Source: JAJPIG01 sp035504735 (GTDB lineage: Bacteria; Desulfobacterota; Binatia; Binatales; Binataceae). From it: a DNA stretch of 10,133 nucleotides. A program made the position numbers and the translations under genes. The stretch is from the NCBI GenBank assembly GCA_035504735.1, contig DATJRJ010000183.1:1-10133 (forward strand), read 5' to 3'. The notes beneath the pieces were generated by a model. It did no database searches and had not been told where the DNA came from. It was given only the letters and a program-made list of their open reading frames with translations. Shown here one piece after another: positions 1 through 6,126 of this stretch; the stretch's first letter is position 1, and each line of letters opens with the position of its first letter.

Positions 1-7
1 AACGCTG

Positions 8-1228
8 ATGGTTAAGCTGCCAATCTATATGGACAATCATGCGACGACGCGGGTTGACCCGCGGGTCGTCGAGGCGATGCTGCCGTATTTCACCGAAAAG
101 TTCGGTAACGCCGCGAGCCGCAATCACAGCTTCGGCTGGGAAGCCGAGGAGGCGATCGAACAGGCGCGTGGCCAGATTGCTGGTATTATCGGCGCTAAAT
201 CCAAAGAGATCATCTTCACGAGCGGCGCCACCGAGTCTGACAATCTGGCGATCAAAGGGGTCGTCGAGTTCTACAAGGACAAGGGCAGCCATATCATCAC
301 CTGCGTCACCGAGCATAAGGCGGTGCTGGATAGCTGCCGGATGCTGGAGCGGGCGGGACGGGCGACCGTGACCTATCTGCCGGTCGACAAGTACGGGATG
401 GTTAATCCCGACGATGTCCGTAAGTCGATTACCGATAAGACCGTGTTGGTCACGATCATGTTTGCCAACAACGAAATCGGCACGCTTCATCCGGTGGCCG
501 AGATCGGCAAGATAACGCGCGAAAAGGGTGTCATATTTCATTGCGATGCGGTGCAGGCGATCGGCAAGGTCCCGGTGGACGTCGATCGCTGTGGGATCGA
601 TCTGATGTCGCTGACGGCTCACAAGCTGTACGGACCCAAGGGAGTCGGCGCGCTTTACGTACGCTCGAAGGGGCCGCGGGTGCGACTCACCCCGATTATC
701 GATGGCGGAGGCCATGAGCGCGGGATGCGCTCGGGGACACTCAACGTTACCGGTATCGTGGGATTCGGTGCGGCTTGCGAAATCGCTCAGCGCGAGATGG
801 CCGACGAAGCGATCCGCCTGCTCGAGCTACGCAACCGCCTCCAGGCCGGTTTGTTCGAGCGTCTCGAAGACGTCTATGTAAACGGTCATCCGACCGAGCG
901 GCTGCCCGGAAATCTCAATATCAGCTTCGCCTACGTCGAAGGCGAGTCGCTGCTGATGGGCGTGCATGATGTCGCGGTCAGTTCGGGGTCGGCCTGCACT
1001 TCGGCGACACTCGAACCCTCGTACGTGATCCGCGCGCTCGGAATCGACGAGGAGCTGGCGCATAGCTCGATTCGTTTCGGAATCGGCCGTTTCAACACCG
1101 CCGAAGAGGTCGACTTCGTGACCGAGCGGGTCTCGGGCGAGGTCAAGCGACTGCGTGAGATGTCGCCGCTGTACGAGATGGCGAAAGAAGGCATCGACCT
1201 CAAGTCGGTCAACTGGAAAGCAAATTAG
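8..1228 (+). CDS. iscS: Cysteine desulfurase IscS
   Basis: This PLP enzyme converts L-cysteine to L-alanine and hands the sulphur to IscU as a persulfide; it acts in the cytoplasm. The 406 residues match the usual IscS length (about 404) and align nearly end to end with E. coli IscS from memory. Visible landmarks are His103 in TEHKAV, Asp180 and Gln183 in the cofactor pocket, the PLP lysine Lys206 in TAHKLYGPKG, the HGGGHERGMRSGT-like stretch (GGGHERGMRSGT, 233-244) and the mobile-loop persulfide cysteine Cys330 in SSGSACTS. The loop form and the C-terminal tail ending in VNWKAN are of the IscS type rather than NifS or SufS. The ATG is at base 8, so any Shine-Dalgarno site lies at or beyond the window edge. 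A TGA at 6-8 overlaps the ATG, which suggests an upstream gene translationally coupled to it. iscU follows after 18 bases. Confidence 0.97.
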   Translation: MVKLPIYMDNHATTRVDPRVVEAMLPYFTEKFGNAASRNHSFGWEAEEAIEQARGQIAGIIGAKSKEIIFTSGATESDNLAIKGVVEFYKDKGSHIITCVTEHKAVLDSCRMLERAGRATVTYLPVDKYGMVNPDDVRKSITDKTVLVTIMFANNEIGTLHPVAEIGKITREKGVIFHCDAVQAIGKVPVDVDRCGIDLMSLTAHKLYGPKGVGALYVRSKGPRVRLTPIIDGGGHERGMRSGTLNVTGIVGFGAACEIAQREMADEAIRLLELRNRLQAGLFERLEDVYVNGHPTERLPGNLNISFAYVEGESLLMGVHDVAVSSGSACTSATLEPSYVIRALGIDEELAHSSIRFGIGRFNTAEEVDFVTERVSGEVKRLREMSPLYEMAKEGIDLKSVNWKAN

Positions 1229-1246
1229 ACGGGGACACGGAAGATC

Positions 1247-1663
1247 ATGGCTTATTCGACCAAGGTTCTCGACCATTACAATAATCCGCGTAACGTCGGC
1301 AGTTTCGGCAAAGACGAGGCCGATGTCGGCACCGGCGTGGTCGGCGCGCCGGAATGCGGCGACGTGATGAAGCTGCAGCTTAAGATCACCGATCAAGGCG
1401 TGATCGAGGATGCGCGCTTCAAAACTTTCGGCTGCGGCAGCGCGATTGCGAGCTCCAGCTACGTTACCGAGCTGGTCAAGGGCAAGCACGTCGATGAAGC
1501 GATGGCGATCCGCAATACGGTGATCGTCCAGGAACTGAACCTGCCGCCGGTCAAGATCCATTGCTCGGTGCTGGCCGAAGACGCGATTAAGGCGGCGATC
1601 GGCGACTGGAAGAAGCGCAAGGGAATCGCACCGGCCGACGAAAAGAAGAGCGCCGAGAGTTAG
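1247..1663 (+). CDS. iscU: Fe-S cluster assembly scaffold IscU
   Basis: This is the scaffold on which [2Fe-2S] and [4Fe-4S] clusters are built before transfer to apoproteins. The 138 residues contain the three cluster ligands Cys37, Cys63 and Cys106, Asp39 (its replacement stabilises the cluster in known homologues), and His105. The HscA recognition motif LPPVK is at 99-103, consistent with hscA downstream. The N-terminus MAYSTKVLDHYNNPRNVGSF is almost the same as E. coli IscU. The C-terminus has about ten extra charged residues (ADEKKSAES), a variable tail. The ribosome site is weak: GGAAG at 1239-1243 is only 3 bases from the ATG, so coupling from iscS is likely. The gap to the next gene is 10 bases. 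Identity is firm. Confidence 0.97.
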   Translation: MAYSTKVLDHYNNPRNVGSFGKDEADVGTGVVGAPECGDVMKLQLKITDQGVIEDARFKTFGCGSAIASSSYVTELVKGKHVDEAMAIRNTVIVQELNLPPVKIHCSVLAEDAIKAAIGDWKKRKGIAPADEKKSAES

Positions 1664-1673
1664 ACTCGATAGT

Positions 1674-1994
1674 ATGGCTATGGTGACGCTTTCCGAGAAC
1701 GCGGCGGTCAAGATTAAGCAGCTGGTGGGCGATAAGCCCGAGACCGGGCTGCGGGTCAAGGTCGTCGGCGGTGGATGCTCGGGCCTGCAATATCGAATGG
1801 AGATAGACGCGCAGAAAGAGCGCGATAAGGTGTTTGAGCGTGACGGCGCGCGATTGATTGTTGATAAAAAGAGTTTCTTGTATTTGAACGGTGCGCAGCT
1901 TGACTATGCTGAAGAACTGATGTCGTCGGGCTTCAAACTCGTTAATCCCAACGCCAAGCGCACTTGCGGATGCGGGGAATCGTTCATCGTATGA
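1674..1994 (+). CDS. iscA: A-type Fe-S carrier protein (IscA/ErpA family)
   Basis: A 106-residue HesB/IscA-family protein thought to carry clusters or iron from the IscU scaffold to target enzymes. The three conserved cysteines are present: Cys35 in GGGCSGLQY, and Cys98 and Cys100 in CGCGESF near the C-terminus. Position in the operon says IscA. However, GGGCSG with LQY after it, and the stretch LDYAEELMSSGFKLVNPNA, look closer to ErpA and other HesB proteins than to E. coli IscA (SGCSGMAY, NEGFKFTNPN). It may therefore do both jobs or be an ErpA in the iscA slot. There are two start codons, ATG 1674 and ATG 1680; no good ribosome site separates them. Codons around 1850-1920 are somewhat more AT-rich than in neighbouring genes. 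It ends just before the hscB start region. Confidence 0.92.
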   Translation: MAMVTLSENAAVKIKQLVGDKPETGLRVKVVGGGCSGLQYRMEIDAQKERDKVFERDGARLIVDKKSFLYLNGAQLDYAEELMSSGFKLVNPNAKRTCGCGESFIV

Positions 1995-2024
1995 ACGGTG
2001 AGCAGAGGGGTCATTGGCGCAAAG

Positions 2025-2678
2025 ATGGTGCAATGCCCATCATGTGCGCGGCTCTCGGAGCCGCGCTTGGTCTGTTCGCAGTGCGGCGGACCATTAGCGG
2101 TCGAAACTGACTGTTTCACCGCCCTCGGGCTGTCCCGAAAGCTTGTAATCGCTCCAGTCGCGCTCGAGCGTGCTTACCACGACTTGAGCCGCCGGATTCA
2201 TCCTGATCGCTTCGCTTCGAGTCCGCCCCAGATTCGCGATGCAAGCCTACGGGGGACCGCCCTGTTGACCCGCAGCTATCGCACCCTACGTGACCCTGTG
2301 AGTCGCGGAATTTATTGGCTGGAACTCAATGGCAAGAAGCTCAATCAGCATAACAATCGGGTCCGCCCGGAGCTCGCCGAGCTGGTATTCGCGGTGCAGG
2401 AGCAGCTAGCCGAATTACGTGCTGCCCGCAGCGACGGCTCTGCGGAGGTCGGCGAGCTGGCGACCGGGATCGCTCAAAAGCGTAGCGAGATCGCCGGTCT
2501 TATCGACGAAACGGTCTCGGAATTGCTGCGGAATTTCGAACGCTGGGACGCAAACAGCGAAGGCGACGACGGGACGGTGCTGGGCGAGGAGCTCAAGGCG
2601 ATTCTTTCCAGAATCGCGTATCTACGAACCTTGATAAGGGATGTCGACCGGGAATTGGAAGACGCCAAGGCCGCTTAA
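2025..2678 (+). CDS. hscB: J-domain co-chaperone HscB (Hsc20) with N-terminal zinc-ribbon-like module
   Basis: HscB is the J-protein that binds IscU, delivers it to HscA and stimulates HscA ATPase activity. From ATG 2025 it has 217 residues. Residues 1-25 hold two CxxC pairs (Cys4/Cys7 and Cys17/Cys20), a zinc-ribbon-like module that E. coli HscB (about 171 residues) lacks but that resembles the tetracysteine head of human HSC20. Residues 30-100 are the J domain, with the catalytic HPD at 59-61 followed by RFA as in HscB proteins. Residues 105-217 are a charged helical region matching the C-terminal IscU-binding three-helix domain (HSCB_C). The start is uncertain. An in-frame GTG at 1998 would add nine residues, but it has no ribosome site. 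AGAGGGG at 2004-2010 precedes ATG 2025, although the 14-base spacing is long. It lies between iscA and hscA, as in classical isc operons. Confidence 0.9.
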   Translation: MVQCPSCARLSEPRLVCSQCGGPLAVETDCFTALGLSRKLVIAPVALERAYHDLSRRIHPDRFASSPPQIRDASLRGTALLTRSYRTLRDPVSRGIYWLELNGKKLNQHNNRVRPELAELVFAVQEQLAELRAARSDGSAEVGELATGIAQKRSEIAGLIDETVSELLRNFERWDANSEGDDGTVLGEELKAILSRIAYLRTLIRDVDRELEDAKAA

Positions 2679-2728
2679 CATTCTAGCAATATTACTTTGT
2701 CATTCTTAGATTGGAAACAGACTGATCA
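2679..2728 (+). other. AT-rich hscB-hscA junction
   Basis: These 50 bases between the hscB stop and the hscA ATG are roughly one third G+C by eye, against about 60% in the flanking genes. They hold two near-copies of a short word, CATTCTAG at 2679-2686 and CATTCTTAG at 2701-2709, starting 22 bases apart. A TTGTCA that could serve as a -35 box lies at 2697-2702, but no convincing -10 box follows at 16-18 bases. The only ribosome-site candidate for hscA is GGAAA at 2713-2717, 11 bases before the ATG, so hscA lacks a strong site. This may be an internal regulatory or processing point; the sequence does not decide. Confidence 0.3.
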
Positions 2729-4591
2729 ATGGGCCGCATAGTTGGCATAGACCTGGGCACCACCAATAGCCTGATCGCGACGATGCACGGAGCGCATCCG
2801 CGTGTCATCCCCGATCCCAAGACCCGCCAGGGACTGCTGCCTTCGGTGGTGGCGATCACTCCCGACGGTGAGGTGTTTGTTGGCGACGAAGCGATACGGA
2901 TGGAACCCCATCTGACGGTTGCGCGGGATGGGCATATCGCCACTGTCGATTTTCCCGGTGGTGGCGAAGGTGCCGTAATCCGCTCGGTCAAGCGCTATAT
3001 GGGACTGGGCAGCGGCGATCTCGCACCCGAGGATCGGAGCCGCTATACCTTCACGGACGTGAGCGGGCCGGTCGTCCGCTTCAAGGTCGGTGGCCGCGAA
3101 TATACGCCGCCACAAATCTCGGCCGAGATTCTGAAAGCCCTCAAGCATCGCGCCGAAGACGCACTCGGCGAGAAGGTCGAACAGGCCGTGATTACCGTGC
3201 CGGCCTACTTCAACGATGGCCAACGTCAGGCGACCAAGGATGCGGGCCTGCTCGCCGGCCTGCAGGTCGAGCGCCTGGTCAACGAGCCGACGGCGGCGTC
3301 GCTGGCCTACGGTCTGCAGAAGATGGCGAGCGGACGAGTGGCGGTTTACGACTTTGGCGGCGGCACCTTCGATATCTCGATCCTGAGCGTCAAGGACGGA
3401 GTCTTCGAAGTCCTGGCGACCAACGGCGATACTCATCTCGGCGGCGACGACGTCGATCGCGCGCTGGTCGAGTTCACGCTCGCTGGATTGCCCGACGCGG
3501 TGCGTACCGACCGCCATGTCTGGAACACGGTGCGGCTGGTAGCCGAGGATGCCAAGAAAATTCTGAGCTTCCAGGAGGGCGTGGCGCTCGAACTGACGCT
3601 GCCCAATGGCAAGCTCGATCGCACTATCGACCGGGTCGACCTCGAACGGCTGGCGGAGCCGCTGGTACGGCGCACTATCGAATGTTGCCAGCGCGCGCTC
3701 AAGGATGCCGGCCTGACGGCCGCGGAGATCGATGCGATCGTGCTGGTCGGGGGCGCGACCCGGATGCCGTTGGTACGGCGGCGCGTCCAGGAGTTTTTCG
3801 GGCGCGAGCCGCTGTGCACGCTCGATCCCGATCAGGTGGTTGCGCTCGGCGCGGCCGTGCAGGCCAGCATTCTGATGGGCACGCAGGGCGACATGCTGCT
3901 GCTCGACGTGGTGCCGCTGTCGCTCGGTATCGAGACTATCGGTGGCGTGGTCGAACGACTGGTGTTCCGCAATACCACGATCCCAACCAGCGTGACCGAG
4001 ATGTTCACCACTGCGGTCGACAACCAGACCCACGTCGACATCCATGTCCTCCAGGGCGAACGCGAAATGGCCAAGGATTGCCGCAGCCTGGCGCGCTTCA
4101 AACTCGGACCGCTCGAGACCAAACCGGCCGGCGTGCCGCGCATCGCAGTGACCTTCCTGATCGATGCCAACGGGATTCTGAACGTGATGGCGGCCGACGA
4201 GGAAACCGGCCGCGGCCACATGGTCGACGTCAAGCCGAGTTATGGCCTGACCGACGAAGAGATTGAACGGATGCTCGAGGAGGCGATCGATCACGGCGAG
4301 GACGATATTGCCGAGCGCCTGCTGATCACCGCGCGCAACGCGGCCGAGCAGATCATTGCCGCGGTCCGCAAGCAGCTCCACGACTACACCCGCCTGGTAA
4401 CGCCGGTTGAGCGAACCGAGATCGAGGCGCTGATGGGACGAGTCGAGGCGGCTCGTCATGGCGCGGACCGCGAGCAGATTGAAAATCTGGTTGAGGAGTT
4501 GAACCAGCTCACGACGCCCTTCGCCGAGCGCATCATGGATGAGGCAATCAAGCTCGCGCTCGAGAAGAAAACCGTCGAGGAACTGTCGTAA
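2729..4591 (+). CDS. hscA: Hsp70-class chaperone HscA
   Basis: An ATP-dependent Hsp70 that, with HscB, acts on the LPPVK motif of IscU and promotes cluster transfer. The 620 residues are close to E. coli HscA (616). The nucleotide-binding domain (about 1-385) shows the phosphate-1 loop VGIDLGTTNS (5-14), phosphate-2 loop VYDFGGGTFDIS (207-218) and adenosine motif VLVGGATRMP (338-347). The linker LLLDVVPLSLG is at 390-400. The substrate domain has the stretch GEREMAKDCRSLARF (443-457) and KPSYGLTDEEI (502-512), which fit HscA better than DnaK. A helical lid spans about 510-620, and there is no acidic DnaK-type tail. Odd point: between VGDEA (51-55) and RSVKRYMG (85-92) there are about 29 residues, against about 12 in DnaK, so there is a roughly 17-residue insertion containing FPGGGEG. 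The gene is 50 bases after hscB and 14 bases before iscX. Confidence 0.95.
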   Translation: MGRIVGIDLGTTNSLIATMHGAHPRVIPDPKTRQGLLPSVVAITPDGEVFVGDEAIRMEPHLTVARDGHIATVDFPGGGEGAVIRSVKRYMGLGSGDLAPEDRSRYTFTDVSGPVVRFKVGGREYTPPQISAEILKALKHRAEDALGEKVEQAVITVPAYFNDGQRQATKDAGLLAGLQVERLVNEPTAASLAYGLQKMASGRVAVYDFGGGTFDISILSVKDGVFEVLATNGDTHLGGDDVDRALVEFTLAGLPDAVRTDRHVWNTVRLVAEDAKKILSFQEGVALELTLPNGKLDRTIDRVDLERLAEPLVRRTIECCQRALKDAGLTAAEIDAIVLVGGATRMPLVRRRVQEFFGREPLCTLDPDQVVALGAAVQASILMGTQGDMLLLDVVPLSLGIETIGGVVERLVFRNTTIPTSVTEMFTTAVDNQTHVDIHVLQGEREMAKDCRSLARFKLGPLETKPAGVPRIAVTFLIDANGILNVMAADEETGRGHMVDVKPSYGLTDEEIERMLEEAIDHGEDDIAERLLITARNAAEQIIAAVRKQLHDYTRLVTPVERTEIEALMGRVEAARHGADREQIENLVEELNQLTTPFAERIMDEAIKLALEKKTVEELS

Positions 4592-4594
4592 GCC

Positions 4595-4600
4595 GGGAGG
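4595..4600 (+). promoter_or_regulatory. Ribosome binding site of iscX
   Basis: GGGAGG lies 5 bases before the ATG at 4606, a near-consensus Shine-Dalgarno site. It fixes the iscX start and is stronger than the sites before iscU, iscA or hscA. Confidence 0.75.
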
Positions 4601-4605
4601 CCAGG

Positions 4606-4827
4606 ATGGGATTCAAATGGGATCAGGCGGAGGAGATCGCCGAAGTGCTGGCGGAGAATCATCCGGGACTGAACCCGCTCGACGTCAGGTTTACCGACCT
4701 GCGCCAGTGGGTAATCGATCTCGACGAATTCGAGGACGATCCCGACGGTTCTACCGAGGGCATGTTGGAAGCGATCCAGATGGCATGGAACGAAATCTAT
4801 CGGGAGCAAGAGGACGATTCTGAATAG
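4606..4827 (+). CDS. iscX: Fe-S assembly protein IscX
   Basis: IscX is a small acidic protein (frataxin-like in role) that binds IscS and iron and tunes the rate of cluster assembly. The 73 residues compare with 66 in E. coli. The N-terminal MGFKWD, then VRFTDLRQWVIDLDEFEDDP (residues 27-46) and EGMLEAIQMAW (51-61), match E. coli IscX (MGLKW, [28 protein letters not shown]). The DLDEFEDDPD patch is the presumed iron-binding face. The C-terminus is longer and ends in EQEDDSE. It follows hscA directly, where E. coli has fdx in between. The stop codon TAG at 4825-4827 forms the left foot of a hairpin leading into the next gene. Confidence 0.95.
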   Translation: MGFKWDQAEEIAEVLAENHPGLNPLDVRFTDLRQWVIDLDEFEDDPDGSTEGMLEAIQMAWNEIYREQEDDSE

Positions 4828-4848
4828 GCGGCATCAGGATGCCGTCTA
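4825..4848 (+). other. Intercistronic stem-loop after iscX
   Basis: TAGGCGGCAT (4825-4834), loop CAGG (4835-4838) and ATGCCGTCTA (4839-4848) form a 10-bp stem with one G-U pair and a 4-base loop. The left arm begins with the iscX stop codon. The right arm contains the ATG at 4839 that opens the longest form of the next gene. An A-rich stretch with a consensus ribosome site follows, not a T-run, so it is not an intrinsic terminator. Possible roles (inference) are mRNA processing or stability, or hiding the 4839 ATG so that the downstream start is used. Confidence 0.6.
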
Positions 4849-5441
4849 AAAAGGAGGATGGGGTGGTGGAAGCAAGCGCAGTTAAGACTGATTCGGGAGG
4901 CAAGATGCAGGAAAAGGAAACCTTGGACGAGAAGCTGCCGGGACTTTTCGAGCCCGACACGCTTTTGCCGATCCAGTACTTCGAGGCGATGCGGCGCAAG
5001 CATCTCCTGGAGGGCGAGAAGCGTCTGATTTTGAGTGTGCTCGAAGACGCGGTCGAATGCTTCATGAAGTGTATCGACTCGACCACCAATAAGGGTCAAC
5101 GGCTGTTCCGCGATGCCGACGACTGGATCAATCTGGAGGATAAGCACTGGGTCTTCTCCTTCGACAACGTTTGCGAGATGCTCGATATCGAGCCCGAGTA
5201 TCTGCGCCGCGGCCTGCAGGTCTGGAAAGAGCGCCGACTGCAGGCAATCGCCGAGCGCGCCGTACTGGCCGCACAGCAACAGGCCGCGCCCCCCGAGCCG
5301 GCTGCGGAACCGACAGTGGCGGCGGTGCCCGCCAACGTTACCCCCGCGCCGGTCTTCAGGGCGGAGCGCGCCGTAAATCCCAAGCGTGTGAAGGTTGCGA
5401 CTACTCGCAAGGTTGCGAAGCTCAGCAAAGCCCGCGCTTGA
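4839..5441 (+). CDS. Conserved-looking hypothetical protein, last gene of the isc operon
   Basis: I cannot assign a function. It has 200 residues from ATG 4839. Residues 33-140 look like a folded helical core (LPGLFEPDTLLPIQYFEAMR, then a helix with Cys74 and Cys78, then DADDWI). The segment 105-132 (FSFDNVCEML, EPEYLRRGLQVWKERR) has a helix-turn-helix look. Residues 148-172 are an Ala/Pro linker, and the last 27 residues carry about ten Lys or Arg. From general memory, cores of this kind occur as uncharacterised proteins in deltaproteobacterial-type genomes. Nucleic-acid binding is a guess from the basic tail and the helix-turn-helix-like segment. The start is unsettled: ATG 4839 sits in a hairpin arm; GTG 4863 or 4866 follows AAGGAGG (4851-4857); ATG 4905 follows GGGAGG (4895-4900, spacing 4). 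The core is intact in every case. The gap to iscX is 11 bases and a terminator follows, so co-transcription with isc is likely. Confidence 0.75.
   Translation: MPSKKEDGVVEASAVKTDSGGKMQEKETLDEKLPGLFEPDTLLPIQYFEAMRRKHLLEGEKRLILSVLEDAVECFMKCIDSTTNKGQRLFRDADDWINLEDKHWVFSFDNVCEMLDIEPEYLRRGLQVWKERRLQAIAERAVLAAQQQAAPPEPAAEPTVAAVPANVTPAPVFRAERAVNPKRVKVATTRKVAKLSKARA
4851..4857 (+). promoter_or_regulatory. Consensus ribosome binding site favouring a GTG start
   Basis: AAGGAGG lies inside the longest reading frame of the hypothetical gene, 5 bases before GTG 4863 and 8 before GTG 4866, both in frame. It points to a start downstream of ATG 4839, which has no comparable site. An out-of-frame ATG at 4858 does not open a credible gene. 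Confidence 0.5.
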
Positions 5442-5463
5442 AATAGCCCTGAAACGGTGAACG

Positions 5464-5494
5464 AAGGCGGCCCGAGTTGGCCGCCTTTGTTTTT
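5464..5494 (+). terminator. Intrinsic terminator of the isc operon
   Basis: AAGGCGGCC (5464-5472) and GGCCGCCTT (5479-5487) form a perfect 9-bp stem with loop CGAGTT, followed by TGTTTTT (5488-5494). It lies 22 bases after the stop of the hypothetical gene and marks the end of the plus-strand operon. The following 139 bases up to the next gene show no gene and no convincing promoter boxes, though a promoter for the secreted protein should be there. Confidence 0.9.
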
Positions 5495-5622
5495 GGGATC
5501 AAATTTGGGCATAGTCGCTCAAAATTACGCAGGATACGGACCCCGGGTGGCGTCGCTTGTGCCGATGACCGAAGATAGAGGTGAAGCGAAATCGGTCCAG
5601 GAGCATGAATAGACCGCGTCAC

Positions 5623-5629
5623 AGAGGGG
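5623..5629 (+). promoter_or_regulatory. Ribosome binding site of the secreted protein gene
   Basis: AGAGGGG lies 4 bases before ATG 5634 and 10 before the in-frame ATG 5640. Either start is possible and both leave the signal peptide intact. Confidence 0.6.
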
Positions 5630-5633
5630 CCGG

Positions 5634-6059
5634 ATGGCGATGAAGATCGGCATCATAAGAAACTTTGCGCTGCTCGGACTGCTGGCTCTGGCGTTGCCGT
5701 TGAATGCCTCGGCCGTCGACCAAAGTACCAGCGATTTGAATAAGCCGACCTGGGCTTATGAGTCTCCTGACTGGTGGCAAGCGTACGGCGCGAAGCCCGG
5801 GCAGACTTCCAGCCAGGTCGAGCTGGAGCGCGCCGACGGTGCGCATTTTCACTATTGGCTCCAGCATCATCGCGTGACCGCCGAGGAGCGCAACTACAAA
5901 TGGCATGGGACCTGCGGTCAGGACGGCGAGAATTGCCAGCCCAACCCGTACTCGTTCGGAAACAAATTCACGCCGCCTGATTCGATCTACTTTCGGCAGT
6001 ACAATCTGTCTTATGGTTACATGATGCCGTGGAGTTTCTACGTTCAGCCCTATCGCTGA
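5634..6059 (+). CDS. Small secreted aromatic-rich protein of unknown function
   Basis: No family recognised. It has 141 residues with a clear Sec signal peptide: Lys4 and Arg9, a hydrophobic core FALLGLLALALPL (11-23), and an ASA site predicting cleavage after residue 27. The mature part of about 114 residues is unusually aromatic (6 Trp, 11 Tyr and 5 Phe by my count, near one in five). It holds a histidine cluster HFHYWLQHH (71-79) and just two cysteines, Cys94 and Cys101, in CGQDGENC, which could form a disulphide outside the cytoplasm. No lipobox and no second membrane segment are seen, so it is likely periplasmic or extracellular. Haem or metal binding through the His cluster is only a guess. 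It stands alone, with a terminator before it and one after. Its high Trp/Tyr content, signal peptide and ribosome site argue that it is a real gene. Confidence 0.8.
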   Translation: MAMKIGIIRNFALLGLLALALPLNASAVDQSTSDLNKPTWAYESPDWWQAYGAKPGQTSSQVELERADGAHFHYWLQHHRVTAEERNYKWHGTCGQDGENCQPNPYSFGNKFTPPDSIYFRQYNLSYGYMMPWSFYVQPYR

Positions 6060-6085
6060 CCGGCAATCTCCCCGCGATACGTTCC

Positions 6086-6111
6086 ACGCCTCGCCACTCG
6101 CGAGGCGTTTT
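6086..6111 (+). terminator. Intrinsic terminator after the secreted protein gene
   Basis: ACGCCTCGC (6086-6094) and GCGAGGCGT (6100-6108) form a perfect 9-bp stem with a 5-base loop CACTC, followed by TTTTCTTCT. It lies 26 bases after the stop. Read from the minus strand the hairpin also follows the oxidase gene, but with no T-run, so it is a good terminator only for the plus strand. Confidence 0.8.
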
Positions 6112-6126
6112 CTTCTCGGCCGTTGG

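Noticed and set aside
827..1759. 310-codon minus-strand frame opposite iscS and iscU
   Set aside because: It spans the iscS-iscU junction antisense to strongly conserved proteins, with no ribosome site or family signature.
2697..2728. Sigma-70 promoter in front of hscA using TTGTCA
   Set aside because: No acceptable -10 box occurs 16-18 bases downstream. The AT-rich region is kept as an observation only.
2726..4459. 577-codon open frame on the minus strand, opposite hscA
   Set aside because: It lies entirely antisense to a clear HscA. High-GC codon use often leaves the mirror frame open. Its translation shows no recognisable motif and is rich in Arg, His, Asp and Gln, as such shadows are.
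5505..5537. Promoter for the secreted protein (TTGGGC and GGATAC)
   Set aside because: The spacing is 21 bases and the -10 match is poor. A promoter must exist between 5495 and 5620, but these boxes do not convince.
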